Source: Neoroseomonas terrae (GTDB lineage: Bacteria > Pseudomonadota > Alphaproteobacteria > Acetobacterales > Acetobacteraceae). Taken from it: DNA of 64,000 bases. Every line of letters begins with the position of its first letter. Position 1 is the first letter of the stretch. The notes under the pieces are model-generated. The model saw only the letters and a list, made by a program, of their open reading frames with translations. It ran no database searches and was not told where the DNA came from. The stretch is from positions 1 to 64,000 of the forward strand of contig NZ_JAAEDI010000022.1 in the NCBI RefSeq assembly GCF_018129025.1, written 5' to 3'. Position numbers and translations under genes: made by a program. Positions 43,183-52,943 of this stretch are shown here, one piece after another.

Positions 43183-43202
43183 GGGCGGGGTTATCCCCGC
43201 CC
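43183..43202 (+). terminator. Strong hairpin between the RIP-like gene and pirin
   Basis: GGGCGGGG-TTAT-CCCCGCCC, a perfect 8-bp stem, 83 bases after the RIP-like stop and 20 before the pirin ATG. No T-run follows. It may end the RIP-like transcript or act in the pirin leader. Confidence 0.4.
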
Positions 43203-43222
43203 CGAACGGGAAAGGACAGAGC

Positions 43223-44173
43223 ATGAGCACCCTCGACGAAGCCGACCCGGTCTGCCCGCCGCCGCCGCCGGGGCTCGAGACCGTCATCATTCCGCGCGCC
43301 CACGACATCGGTGGCTTCGAGGTGCGTCGTGCCCTGCCGGCGCGGGAACGACAGATGGTCGGCCCCTTCATCTTCTTCGACCAGATGGGGCCGGGGGAGT
43401 TCCTCACCGGCAAGGGGTTGGACGTGCGGCCGCACCCGCATATCGGCCTGTCCACCGTCACCTACCTGTTCGAGGGCGAGATCCTGCATCGCGACAGCCT
43501 TGGCAGTGCCCAGCCGATCCGGCCCGGAGCGCTGAACTGGATGACCGCCGGGCGCGGCATCGTCCATTCCGAGCGCACGGACCAGGCGCTGCGCGACCGG
43601 CCACGCCGGATGTTCGGCATCCAGTCCTGGGTCGCCCTGCCGAAATCCGCCGAGGACACGGCGCCCGCCTTCGCCCATCACGACGCCGGCGCGCTGCCGC
43701 TGGTGGACGATGCCGGACTGACGCTGCGCCTGATCGCAGGGGAGGGGTGGGGGCTGAAGGCGCCCGTCGCCGTCTCCTCACCGCTGTTCTACGCGGACGC
43801 CACGCTGCTGCCCGGCGCCCGGCTGCCGCTGCCGGACCAACATGAGGAGCGGGGTGCCTATGTCGTGGCAGGCTCGGTCGACGTCGCCGGCGTCACCTTC
43901 GAAGCCGAACGCATGCTGGTGTTCCGCGCCGGGGATGCGCTGGCGCTGACGGCCGGCCCGCAGGGCGCGCGGCTGCTGATGCTGGGCGGCGCAGCGATGG
44001 ACGGGCCGCGCTACCTCTTCTGGAACTTCGTTGCCTCATCGCGCGAGCGGCTGGAGCAGGCGAAGGCGGATTGGAAGGGAGGCCGCTTCCCGACCGTGCC
44101 GGGCGACGACAAGGAGTTCATCCCGCTGCCCGAAGCGCGGGTAGCCGTGCGCGCTGAGACGCGGCCCAGCTGA
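43223..44173 (+). CDS. Pirin family protein
   Basis: A 316-residue bicupin. The N-terminal cupin has PFIFFDQMGPGEF, the metal-binding RPHPHIGLSTVTYLFEGEILHRDS and MTAGRGIVHSER. The C-terminal cupin (about 180-300) has EERGAYVVAGSVDV. Bacterial pirins bind iron and have been linked to quercetinase activity or enzyme regulation; its substrate is unknown. AAAGGACAG before the ATG is a good ribosome binding site. Convergent with the unknown gene at 44177. Confidence 0.92.
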   Translation: MSTLDEADPVCPPPPPGLETVIIPRAHDIGGFEVRRALPARERQMVGPFIFFDQMGPGEFLTGKGLDVRPHPHIGLSTVTYLFEGEILHRDSLGSAQPIRPGALNWMTAGRGIVHSERTDQALRDRPRRMFGIQSWVALPKSAEDTAPAFAHHDAGALPLVDDAGLTLRLIAGEGWGLKAPVAVSSPLFYADATLLPGARLPLPDQHEERGAYVVAGSVDVAGVTFEAERMLVFRAGDALALTAGPQGARLLMLGGAAMDGPRYLFWNFVASSRERLEQAKADWKGGRFPTVPGDDKEFIPLPEARVAVRAETRPS

Positions 44174-44176
44174 CCC

Positions 44177-45118
44177 TCAGCGCCAGCCCAACCCGAAGAC
44201 CGCCGTCCGATCCGGCCCATCCGGCGCGCAGCGCCCGCCGAGATAAGGTGCGCCCGGCGCATTGGCCGCACGCACCGCGGCGGCGAAGGGGCTGCAGGCC
44301 AACCGAGCGGCGAGCTGCCGCTCCGTCTCCGGCAGGCCCGGCGCGTCCGGCGGCCAGGCCTGCCGCAGGAGGCGCTGCGCCTCGGCGGCGTGGCCGCTGT
44401 AGATGAGACAGGCGGCGAGGCGGGCAGCCTCGACGCCGGGATGCCGCCCGTTGCGCGTCGTCCAGTCGCCCGCGCGCAGCGCGGCGATCGCGGCATCGAG
44501 ATCCGGATAGGTCGCGACGCGCTGTTCCGGCGGCGGCCGGTCCTCCGACACCGTCATGTCGGCGCAGGCTGTGCCGAGAGCGGCGGCCACCGGTCGGCGC
44601 ATCGCCACGCCATCGGGTTCCAGAGCCCGACCGGTCCAGCGGAAGGGGATCGTCGGGTGAAGGTCGGCGGCGAGGCTGATCGGCGCCTCCCAGAAGTCAA
44701 AGCCGGCATCTGCGATGCTGATCGGTGGCCCGGCAGGCGGCGCCAATCGGATGATGTCGGGCTCCCGCTTGCCGAGGGGTAGGGAGGCGACGTGGGCCAA
44801 ACCCGTTGGGCCCTGCCGGAACAGGTGCAGCGTCCAGCAACAATACGCACCGCCGCTCCAGCCGGTGATGCCGATGGCGGTCGCACCTTCGCCGATCGGG
44901 ACGGGGGCGCCGTCGCGGAAGAGGGCGAAACGCTGGGCGGTTCCCTGCCAGAGCGTGCGGCCATCGCGGGTCAGGCGAAGCGCCTCGCCCATGCCTTGCG
45001 GGGCGGCAACGACCCGGCCTGCAATGCCGGCATCAAGGAGGGTCCGGCGAGGTTGAGCGGTAGCCTCATTCCATGAGAAAATACATAAAAATAATATAAT
45101 AAGAGATGTTGTTTTCAT
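44177..45118 (-). CDS. Unknown exported protein
   Basis: A 313-residue protein I do not recognise. It has a clear Sec signal (MKTTSLIILFLCIFSWNEATA, cleaved near AQP), so the product is periplasmic or secreted. A segment IGITGWSGGAYCCWTLHLFR (about 83-102) with paired cysteines is the most distinctive. The C-terminal half is helical and rich in alanine and arginine (EAARLAACLIYSGHAAEAQRLL), with further cysteines. The codons of the signal peptide are strikingly A/T-rich against the rest. Six bases separate it from mazG, and its ribosome binding site (AGGTGAGG) overlaps the mazG stop, so it is translated with mazG. Confidence 0.7.
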   Translation of the reverse strand: MKTTSLIILFLCIFSWNEATAQPRRTLLDAGIAGRVVAAPQGMGEALRLTRDGRTLWQGTAQRFALFRDGAPVPIGEGATAIGITGWSGGAYCCWTLHLFRQGPTGLAHVASLPLGKREPDIIRLAPPAGPPISIADAGFDFWEAPISLAADLHPTIPFRWTGRALEPDGVAMRRPVAAALGTACADMTVSEDRPPPEQRVATYPDLDAAIAALRAGDWTTRNGRHPGVEAARLAACLIYSGHAAEAQRLLRQAWPPDAPGLPETERQLAARLACSPFAAAVRAANAPGAPYLGGRCAPDGPDRTAVFGLGWR

Positions 45119-45124
45119 AGTACC

Positions 45125-45937
45125 TCACCTTCCGCTGCGCTCATGGTGCTTCGCTGCCCGCCACAGCTCCTCCATCCGATCGAGCGTGGAATCGGCCGGG
45201 CTTTTTCCTTCAAAAAGAAGCTTCTGCTCTATGAATCCGAAGCGTCGTTCGAACTTCCGATTGGCGCCGCGCAAGCAATCTTCCGGGTCCAGGTCGAGCT
45301 TCCGGGCCAGATTGGCCAACACGAAAAGCAGGTCGCCAACCTCATCCTTTATTGCTTCATGATCAGCCGCTTGCTGTTCGTTCGAGAGTTCCGCTCGTAA
45401 TTCCGCCGCCTCTTCCTCGAGCTTGTCGAGCACCGAAGCGGCGTCAGGCCAGTCGAAGCCTACCCGCCCGGCGCGGCGGGTCAGCTTCGCGGCGCGGGTC
45501 AGCGCCGGCAGTCTGGCCGGGATGCCGGCAAGCGTTCCGGTCTCCGCCCGGGCGGCACGCTCGGCAGCCTTCTGGACCTCCCACGCACCGACCTGACCTT
45601 CGGCCGTGCGCGCCGCTGCTTCACCGAACACATGAGGATGGCGTCGTATCATCTTGTCAGAAATTGCTTTCGCCACGTCGTGGAAGGCGAACCAACCGCG
45701 CTCCTCGGCCATGCGCGCGTGGTAGACCACCTGGAAAAGAAGATCGCCGAGTTCGTCCATCAGTACCGCCGGCTCGCCCTTGGCGATGGCGTCCTCGACC
45801 TCATAGGCCTCCTCGATCGTGTAGGGAGCGATGGAGGCGAAGTCCTGCACCTGGTCCCAGGGGCAGCCGGTCTCCGGATGGCGCAGCCGGGCCATGATCT
45901 CGATCAGCTCGGCGATGGCGGCGGGGGCGTCGGTCAT
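45125..45937 (-). CDS. mazG: Nucleoside triphosphate pyrophosphohydrolase MazG
   Basis: A 270-residue protein with two MazG domains. The N-terminal one has IARLRHPETGCPWDQ-type sequence, TIEEAYEVEDAI, the metal-binding EL-GDLLFQVVYHARMAEE and KMIRRHPHVFGE. The second (about 150-255) has EEEAAELRAEL and IKDEVGDLLFVLANLARKL. It hydrolyses nucleoside triphosphates to monophosphates, cleaning aberrant NTPs and affecting ppGpp stress responses. ATG 45937 gives the conserved N-terminus. Divergent from the amidase, with a 192-bp gap. Confidence 0.95.
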   Translation of the reverse strand: MTDAPAAIAELIEIMARLRHPETGCPWDQVQDFASIAPYTIEEAYEVEDAIAKGEPAVLMDELGDLLFQVVYHARMAEERGWFAFHDVAKAISDKMIRRHPHVFGEAAARTAEGQVGAWEVQKAAERAARAETGTLAGIPARLPALTRAAKLTRRAGRVGFDWPDAASVLDKLEEEAAELRAELSNEQQAADHEAIKDEVGDLLFVLANLARKLDLDPEDCLRGANRKFERRFGFIEQKLLFEGKSPADSTLDRMEELWRAAKHHERSGR

Positions 45938-46129
45938 GTCGGGTCCGTGCAGGTTCGGTGCCGTCGTCCCGCGCCGGCCGCGACCTGGCAAGCCCCGCCG
46001 GTTGCGCGCTGCGCCGTGCTTTCCGAAACTGCGCCTTCGCTTCCCAGGAATCCGACCGCCCATGGCCAAGGTCCGCGCCGCCGGCGCCCAAGATCGCTCC
46101 CGCATTCGCGCTGCATGGGGGCAGCCGGC

Positions 46130-47530
46130 ATGACCGACCTCGCCACCCTGTCCGCCACCCAGCAGGCGCAGCTCGTTCGTGACCGTCGGGCCTCGCCCGT
46201 CGAGGTTACGAAGGCCGTGCTCGACCGCATCGCCGCGTGGGATTCCCGCCTCAACGCCTTCGTCGTGCTGGACGCGGACCGGGCGATGGATGCGGCCCGT
46301 GCTGCCGAGGTCGCGGTCATGGCCGGCCGGCCACTCGGCCCACTGCATGGCGTGCCGGTCACCATCAAGGACGTGCAGGCGGTCGAGGGACTGCCGACCC
46401 GCCGCGGTTCCCCGCTGACGGCGGACACCCCCGCCACCGCCGATGCGCCGCTGGTCGCGCGGCTGCGCGGGGCCGGGGCCATCATCCTCGGCAAGACCAC
46501 CTCGACCGAGAATGGCTGGACCGCCGTCAGCAGCGGCCCGCTGACCGGCCATACGCACAATCCCTGGATGCACGGGCGGACGGCGGGCGGGTCGTCCTCC
46601 GGTGCGGCGGCGCTGGCGGGGGCGGGCTGCGGGGCGTTGCATCTCGGTACGGACGGGGCGGGGTCGATCCGCCTGCCGGCGCATTTCTGCGGCGCGGTCG
46701 GGCACAAGCCGACCTATGGGCTGGTGCCCTATGCGCCGGTGCCGAACAACAACTCGGTGTCGCATGCCGGGCCGATCGCCCGCAGCGCGGGGGACGCGGC
46801 GCTGATGCTGCAGGTCATGGGCGGTCTGCATCCGGCCGACCACACCACGCTGCCCATGGATTTCCGGGTCAGCGACATCTGGGCGCCCGATCTCAAGGGC
46901 CTGCGCATCGCTTACAGCCCGGACCTAGGCCATGCCCGCGTCGATCCGGAGATCGCGGCGAGCGTCCGGGCCTCGCTCAGCCTGCTGGAGGACCTCGGCG
47001 CTCATGTCGAGGAGGTGACGCCGCCCTGGGGACCACGGGGGCCCGAGCTCGAACGCCTCGTCTGGGCCGTGGCGATGTACCCGTTCGTCGAGACCGACCC
47101 GGCCCGCCGCGCCGCCATGGACCCCGGGCTCGTCGCGTGCCTGGACGCCTTCGCGGGGCTGACGGTGAAGCAGATGATCGACACGGCGGCCCGGCGCATC
47201 GCCTATGCCGCCGAGGTGAACACCTGGTTCGCCGACGGCGCATGGGACGCTCTGGTGACGCCCGCCGCCTCGGTGGCGGCCTTCGAGGTCGGGCGCCAGC
47301 GCCCTGCCCATTGGCCGGACCACGCATGGGACTGGTTGGTCTGGGCGGAGTTTTCCTACCCCTTCGACCTGTCCCACGGGCCGGCCGTGTCGGTGCCGTG
47401 CGGTCGCACCGCGGAGGGGCTGCCGATCGGCCTGCAGATCGCGGGGCCGCGCTGTTCTGACGCGATGATGCTGCGCATTGCCGATGCGTTCCTGCGGGCC
47501 CGACCGTTCAGCCCGGCCCACGCCAGCTGA
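46130..47530 (+). CDS. Amidase signature family protein
   Basis: A 466-residue amidase with the Ser-cisSer-Lys triad: Lys in VPVTIKDVQAVEG, cis-Ser in GRTAGGSSSGAAAL and nucleophile Ser in GTDGAGSIRLPAHFCG. It resembles acylamide hydrolases and GatA-like enzymes, but the absence of gatB/gatC nearby argues against the tRNA-dependent amidotransferase. It is likely to hydrolyse small amides. An orphan peptide-binding protein follows 81 bases later, which might deliver an amide or peptide substrate. Confidence 0.9.
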   Translation: MTDLATLSATQQAQLVRDRRASPVEVTKAVLDRIAAWDSRLNAFVVLDADRAMDAARAAEVAVMAGRPLGPLHGVPVTIKDVQAVEGLPTRRGSPLTADTPATADAPLVARLRGAGAIILGKTTSTENGWTAVSSGPLTGHTHNPWMHGRTAGGSSSGAAALAGAGCGALHLGTDGAGSIRLPAHFCGAVGHKPTYGLVPYAPVPNNNSVSHAGPIARSAGDAALMLQVMGGLHPADHTTLPMDFRVSDIWAPDLKGLRIAYSPDLGHARVDPEIAASVRASLSLLEDLGAHVEEVTPPWGPRGPELERLVWAVAMYPFVETDPARRAAMDPGLVACLDAFAGLTVKQMIDTAARRIAYAAEVNTWFADGAWDALVTPAASVAAFEVGRQRPAHWPDHAWDWLVWAEFSYPFDLSHGPAVSVPCGRTAEGLPIGLQIAGPRCSDAMMLRIADAFLRARPFSPAHAS

Positions 47531-47611
47531 CACGGCGCAGTGCCCGGCGGCCGCCTTGACATGCCGTGATGGTCCGTCAGCTTGGGCGTGGAGTCTTGCC
47601 CGGGGGTCGCA

Positions 47612-49168
47612 ATGAGGAAGTTCCTGCTCGCCGCAACGTTCTGCGTGGCCGCCGCATCGGGCAATGCGCAGACCCTGACCATCGCGGCGCAATCCGTGCC
47701 GACTGCGATGGATCCGCATTTCCATCGTGCGAACAGCAACAATGCGTTGCTGCGTCAGGTGTTCGACCCGATGGTCGATTTCGATTCGCAGGGGCAGATC
47801 GTCGCCCGCCTCGCTGAGTCCTGGCGGATCGTTGACGACCGAACCTGGGAGTTCCGCCTCCGCGAGGGCGTGCGCTTCCACGACGGCACGCCGCTGCGGG
47901 CCGACGATGTCGCCTTTTCCTTCGAACGCCTGCCGCTGGTGCCGAACAGCCCGGGGTCCTTCGCTTCCGCGGTGCGGACCGTGTCGGGCGTCACGATCGT
48001 GGACGACCGGACGCTTCGCATCACGACCAGCGAGCCGTCGCCCTTCCTGGATGCGGAGCTGACGGCGGTGATGATCCTGTCGCGGCGGCTGCACGAGAAT
48101 GCCAGCACGGCCGATTTCAACACCGGGCGTGCCATGATCGGCACCGGCGCCTATCGCCACGTCGCCTATGTCAACGGCGAGCGCATGGAGGTGGAGCGCA
48201 ACCCGACCTTCTGGGGCGGGACCCCGCCGTGGGCGCGCGTGCAGATCCGCTTCGTGACGAGCGCCGGCGGCCGCGTGGCGGCGCTGCTGTCAGGCGATGT
48301 GGACTTGATCGACGGCGTGCCGACGCAGGACATCGCGCGCCTGTCGGCCGACCGGCGGGTCGAGATCTTCAGCACGGATGCCAACGGAACCGCCTATCTG
48401 TTCCCGGACACGGTCCGTGACCGGGCTCCCCAAATCACCGACAACCAGGGCCGGCCGTTGGACCGCAACCCGCTGCGCGATGAGCGGGTGCGGCAGGCGC
48501 TGTCCCTCGCGATCAACCGCCCGGCCATCGTCGAACGGCTGCTGGCCGGGGAGGGGACGCCGGCCGAGCAGTTCGCGCCGCCCATCGCCGTCGGGCGCAT
48601 CCCGAACCGCCCGCCGATCCCGAATGATATCGCGCGGGCGCGGGCGCTGCTGGCCGAAGCGGGATACCCGCAGGGTTTTCGGATGACGATCCACGGGCCG
48701 AATGGCTGGTTCCCGGGCGATGCTGAAGTGCTCCAGGCGGTCGCCCAGGGCTTCACCCGGGTCGGCGTGACGACGACGGTCGAGGTACTGCCGACCGCGA
48801 CCTTCTTCTCTCGCGCCACGAACCGCGACTTCGCGATGTTCATGACGACCTACGCTTCGAACCTCGCGGCGATCACGCTCCAGCAGGTGGTGGCGACGCG
48901 CAACAGCGAGACGCGGATGGGGCCGTTCAACCGGCAGCATTACTCGAACCCGGCGATGGACCGGGTGCTGGAGGAAGCCCTGCGGACCATGGACCGGACG
49001 CGGCGGGATGCTCTGACGGCCGAGGCGATGTCCATCGCGATGGATGATGGCGCGGTGATCCCGATCTTCTACCTGAAGGCGACCTGGGCGGGGGTGCGGG
49101 GCCGCGTGCGGTACGAGGCTTCGCCGAACTGGTACACGAACGCGCTGCAGGCGACGCCGGCGAATTGA
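47612..49168 (+). CDS. ABC transporter substrate-binding protein, family 5 (peptide/nickel type)
   Basis: A 518-residue periplasmic SBP_bac_5 protein. It has a Sec signal (MRKFLLAATFCVAAASGNA), then PTAMDPHFHRANSNNALLRQVFDPMV, LAESWRIVDDRTWEFRLREGVRFHDGTPL and DVAFSFERL, all typical of DppA/OppA-like proteins. The ligand, often a short peptide, cannot be told. No permease or ATPase genes accompany it, so it is an orphan binding protein. ATG 47612 is chosen because it begins the signal peptide. A hairpin lies ten bases after the stop. Confidence 0.92.
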   Translation: MRKFLLAATFCVAAASGNAQTLTIAAQSVPTAMDPHFHRANSNNALLRQVFDPMVDFDSQGQIVARLAESWRIVDDRTWEFRLREGVRFHDGTPLRADDVAFSFERLPLVPNSPGSFASAVRTVSGVTIVDDRTLRITTSEPSPFLDAELTAVMILSRRLHENASTADFNTGRAMIGTGAYRHVAYVNGERMEVERNPTFWGGTPPWARVQIRFVTSAGGRVAALLSGDVDLIDGVPTQDIARLSADRRVEIFSTDANGTAYLFPDTVRDRAPQITDNQGRPLDRNPLRDERVRQALSLAINRPAIVERLLAGEGTPAEQFAPPIAVGRIPNRPPIPNDIARARALLAEAGYPQGFRMTIHGPNGWFPGDAEVLQAVAQGFTRVGVTTTVEVLPTATFFSRATNRDFAMFMTTYASNLAAITLQQVVATRNSETRMGPFNRQHYSNPAMDRVLEEALRTMDRTRRDALTAEAMSIAMDDGAVIPIFYLKATWAGVRGRVRYEASPNWYTNALQATPAN

Positions 49169-49177
49169 GCCGGCTGA

Positions 49178-49208
49178 CGGCGGGACGGTTGAGTACGCCG
49201 TCCTGCCG
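49178..49208 (+). terminator. Terminator-like hairpin after the peptide-binding protein gene
   Basis: CGGCGGGACGG (49178-49188) pairs with CCGTCCTGCCG (49198-49208), an 11-bp stem with one G-U pair and a 9-base loop, ten bases after the stop. No T-run. The remaining gap up to dnaE (about 210 bp) shows no gene. Confidence 0.45.
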
Positions 49209-49420
49209 GGTGCAGCCGCTGGCGTAGGCCGATGTTGATCGGCCGCCGGCTTGGCGGTCAGCCGCGACCGCATCGCAAGCTGTTGGCCGCAAAGGGACGT
49301 GCCGGATCCAAGGACAGAATTACCGCATAAGGTATATTATGGAAAAATCGGACCCGCCATTGCAGCAGCGATGGTTAAGCTCGTCCGCTCGTCGGTACGC
49401 TAGACTACCGGCTGCCGAGG

Positions 49421-52400
49421 TCAGATCTCCTCGACGCTCGACACTCCCGGCACGACTTTCATCGCCTGCATCACCCGTGGGCCGATGTTGAACCCGCCCG
49501 GCAGCGCCATCTCCACTTCCTGGCCTGGGCCCGTTCGCGGCACCAACACCACGCGACCCTTGCCGCGGCCCTCGCGGTTCAGCAGCGCCTGGATCGGCGC
49601 GACGCCCACAATGTCGTCCAGCCACAGCCTGACGCCACCGCCGGCGCCGCTCGCAGCCTTGTCCAGCGGCTCGACATCATTCGCCGTCAGGCGCAGCGCT
49701 TCGCCCTCCATCCGGGCCTCGGCCGTCACCAGCACGGCCTGACCCTCCGCCAGCAGCTCCCGAGACCGATTCAGCACCTCGGAGAAGCACGTCACCTCGA
49801 ACGACCCCTGAGCGTCCGACAGCCGAACCCAGGCCATGCGGCTGCCGGTCTTGGTCGTACGTTCCTTGGCGTTCACCACCGTCCCGGCCAGTTTGAGCCG
49901 CGCCGCGCCCGACCGCGCCCGATCCGCGATCAACGCCGAGGGCGTCACGCCCAGCCGCTGCAACGCCTTGCGATAGGTATCCAGCGGATGCGCCGACAGA
50001 TGGAAGCCGACCGCCTCGGCCTCGTGAGACAGTCGTTCCAGCAGCGGCCAATCCGGTACTTCCGGGAGCCGTAGGGGTTCATTTCGTTGCGCATCCGCCC
50101 CGAACAGCCCGATCTGGCCCGAGCCGCGTTCCTCGGCATCCGCCTGGGCGCGCCGCAGGATCGTCTCGGCGCCGGCCATGACCTTGGCGCGATTGCGTTC
50201 CAGCCCCTCGAACGCCCCGGCCCGCGCCAGATTCTCCAACTGCATCTTGTTCAGCAGCTTCGGGTCGACGCGTGCGGCGAACTCCGCCAGCGAGGTGAAG
50301 GCTTGATCGCCGCGCGCCTTCACCAGATCCTTCATCGCCGTCTCGCCGACGCGCTTCACCGCCGCCAGCGCGAAGCGGATCTGCTCCTTGCCCTCGGTCG
50401 AGATCTCCACGCGGAACTCGGCGCCCGACCGGTTGATGTCCGGCGGCAGGACCGGAATGCCGAGCCGCGCACATTCCTGCATGTGCCCGGCCAGCTTGTC
50501 GGTGTTCGACAAATCGAGCGTCATCGACGCCGCCAGGAACGGCACCGTGTGGTTCGCCTTGAGCCAGGCGGTCTGGTAGCTGACCAGCGCGTAGGCCGCG
50601 GCGTGCGACTTGTTGAAGCCATAGTCGGCGAAGCGTTCCATCAGGTCGAAGATCTCGGCCGCTTTCGCCGGCTCGATGCCGCGCTTCTCCGCGCCCTCGC
50701 AGAAGATGGCGCGCTGCTTCACCATCTCCTCGCGAATCTTCTTGCCCATGGCGCGGCGCAGTAGGTCCGCGCCGCCCAGCGAATACCCCGCCAGGTCCTG
50801 CGCGATCTGCATCACCTGCTCCTGATAGACCATGATGCCGTAGGTCTCTTCCAGGATGTGCATGATCGCCGGATGCGGCGGCTCCCACGCCTCGCCGAGC
50901 TTGCGCGCGCAATAGGCCGGGATGTTTGCCATCGGCCCCGGCCGGTACAGCGCCACGGCCGCGACCAGGTCCTCGAAGCGGGACGCACGCATCTGCCGCA
51001 GGCAGTCACGCATCCCCTGCCCTTCGAACTGGAACACCCCGGCGGCGTCGCCCTTGGCGAGCATCGCGTAGGTCTTCTCGTCATCCAGCGGGATGGCCGC
51101 GATGTCGACGTGCTTGCCCTGCGATTCCAGGATGCCGAGCGCGCGCTCGATCACCGTCAGCGTCTTCAGCCCCAGGAAGTCGAACTTCACCAGCGAGGCC
51201 GCTTCCGCGTACTTCATCGAATACTGCGTCACCAGCATCGGCGACCGCGGATCGCGATATAGCGGCACGGTATCCAGCAGAAGCCGCCGCCCGATCACCA
51301 CGCCGGCCGCGTGGGTCGAGGCATTGCGGTACAGCCCCTCGACTTGCCCGGCGATCTCCAGCAGGCGATGCACCTGCTCGTCGCCGTCCCGCAATTCCTG
51401 CAATCGCGGCTCGCCCTCGATTGCCTGGGACAGCGTCACCGGCTTGGCCGGGTTGAACGGGATCAGGGAGGCGATCTTGTCCACCTGGCCGTAGGGCATG
51501 CCGAGCACGCGCCCCACGTCGCGCACCGCCGCCTTGGCCTGCAGCTTGCCGAAGGTGATGATCTGCGCGACGCGGTCCGCACCGTATTCGCGCACCACGT
51601 ACTGGATCACCTCGTCACGCCGGTCCTGGCAGAAATCGATGTCGAAATCGGGCATCGACACGCGCTCGGGGTTCAGGAAGCGCTCGAACAGCAGGCCGAA
51701 GCGCAGCGGATCGAGATCGGTGATCATCAGCGCCCAGGCGGCGACCGAGCCAGCGCCCGACCCGCGCCCCGGCCCGACCGGGATCGGCGGCGTCTGCGCC
51801 TTCGCCCATTGAATGAAGTCCGCGACGATCAGGAAGTAGCCGGGAAAGCCCATCTTCTCGATGACGGACAGCTCGTAATCCAGCCGCTCGCGATAGACCT
51901 GCCGCTTCGCCTCGTCCGGCACGGGGTCCAACGCGTCCAGCCGCTTCTCTAGGCCTTCCACGGCCATGGACCTCACGGTCTCCGCCTCGGTCATGCCCGG
52001 CTTCACTTTCGGGCAGACCGGCAGCTCCGGCTTCTTGCTTTCCGCCATCACCGCGCACATCCGGGCGATGGCGAGCGTGTTGTCGCAGGCATCCGGCAGG
52101 TCGGCGAACAGCGCGCGCATGTCGGCGGCGGGCTTGAACCAATGCTCGGGCGTCACGCGGCGGCGCTCGCGCTCGGCCATGGTGCGGCCCTCGGCGATGC
52201 AGAGCAGTGCGTCATGCGCCTCATACATCCCGCGCGCGGCGAAATAGACGTCGTTGGCCGCGACGATCGGCAACCGCGCCTGCTTGGCGAGCGCCAGCAA
52301 TCCGGCCTCGACCGGCCCCTCATGCGGCAAGCCATGGCGGTGCAGTTCGACCGCAAGCCGGTCGGGGAAGGCCTCCCGCAGCGCATGCAGGATGCGCCCG

Positions 52401-52879
52401 GCGGCATCCCGCCGCCCCTCACCCAGCAACCGCGCGACCGGCCCGAGCGTGCCGCCGGTCAGCAGGAAGATGCCCTCGGCATGCTCGCGCAGCAGGTCCA
52501 GCGTCACCGCCGCCCGGCCCGAGGGATCGTCCCGCAGATAGCCCTTCGACGACAGCTTCTGCAGGTTCTCGAGCCCCGCCGCATCCATCGCCAGCGCGAC
52601 CAGCGGATCAGGATTCTGCCGCGCGATGTCCGGCCGGTCCGGATCGGCCTCGGCCCGCGTCAGGAACAACTGGCAGCCCATGATCGGCTGCACGCCCTTC
52701 TTCGCGCAGTATTCAGCGAATTCCAGTGCGCCAAACATGTTGGCGCTGTCGGTCAGTGCCACCGCCGGCATGCCGTTCGCCGCGGCCAGCGCCGCCAGCT
52801 TGTCGGGCCGGATTGCCCCCTCGCTCAGCGAATAGGCCGAATGGACGTGCAGATGGATGAAGGAGGTCGGGTCAGTCAT
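49421..52879 (-). CDS. dnaE: DNA polymerase III alpha subunit DnaE
   Basis: A 1152-residue DnaE1-type replicative polymerase. The PHP domain opens at HLHVHSAYSLSEGAI. The C-family polymerase active site contains PDFDIDF (410-416), in a region with GPGRGSGAGSVAAWAL just before it. The helix-hairpin and OB-fold regions follow (VRLSDAQGSFEVTCFSE). Length and order are as expected. Minus strand, downstream of a methyltransferase; part of the conserved proS-lol-dnaE neighbourhood. Confidence 0.97.
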   Translation of the reverse strand: MTDPTSFIHLHVHSAYSLSEGAIRPDKLAALAAANGMPAVALTDSANMFGALEFAEYCAKKGVQPIMGCQLFLTRAEADPDRPDIARQNPDPLVALAMDAAGLENLQKLSSKGYLRDDPSGRAAVTLDLLREHAEGIFLLTGGTLGPVARLLGEGRRDAAGRILHALREAFPDRLAVELHRHGLPHEGPVEAGLLALAKQARLPIVAANDVYFAARGMYEAHDALLCIAEGRTMAERERRRVTPEHWFKPAADMRALFADLPDACDNTLAIARMCAVMAESKKPELPVCPKVKPGMTEAETVRSMAVEGLEKRLDALDPVPDEAKRQVYRERLDYELSVIEKMGFPGYFLIVADFIQWAKAQTPPIPVGPGRGSGAGSVAAWALMITDLDPLRFGLLFERFLNPERVSMPDFDIDFCQDRRDEVIQYVVREYGADRVAQIITFGKLQAKAAVRDVGRVLGMPYGQVDKIASLIPFNPAKPVTLSQAIEGEPRLQELRDGDEQVHRLLEIAGQVEGLYRNASTHAAGVVIGRRLLLDTVPLYRDPRSPMLVTQYSMKYAEAASLVKFDFLGLKTLTVIERALGILESQGKHVDIAAIPLDDEKTYAMLAKGDAAGVFQFEGQGMRDCLRQMRASRFEDLVAAVALYRPGPMANIPAYCARKLGEAWEPPHPAIMHILEETYGIMVYQEQVMQIAQDLAGYSLGGADLLRRAMGKKIREEMVKQRAIFCEGAEKRGIEPAKAAEIFDLMERFADYGFNKSHAAAYALVSYQTAWLKANHTVPFLAASMTLDLSNTDKLAGHMQECARLGIPVLPPDINRSGAEFRVEISTEGKEQIRFALAAVKRVGETAMKDLVKARGDQAFTSLAEFAARVDPKLLNKMQLENLARAGAFEGLERNRAKVMAGAETILRRAQADAEERGSGQIGLFGADAQRNEPLRLPEVPDWPLLERLSHEAEAVGFHLSAHPLDTYRKALQRLGVTPSALIADRARSGAARLKLAGTVVNAKERTTKTGSRMAWVRLSDAQGSFEVTCFSEVLNRSRELLAEGQAVLVTAEARMEGEALRLTANDVEPLDKAASGAGGGVRLWLDDIVGVAPIQALLNREGRGKGRVVLVPRTGPGQEVEMALPGGFNIGPRVMQAMKVVPGVSSVEEI

Positions 52880-52943
52880 TTCCGGACTCGCGGGGCACCC
52901 GGCAGGATACCCCGCGCGACCGGTCCGCGGAACGCCGGCGGAA

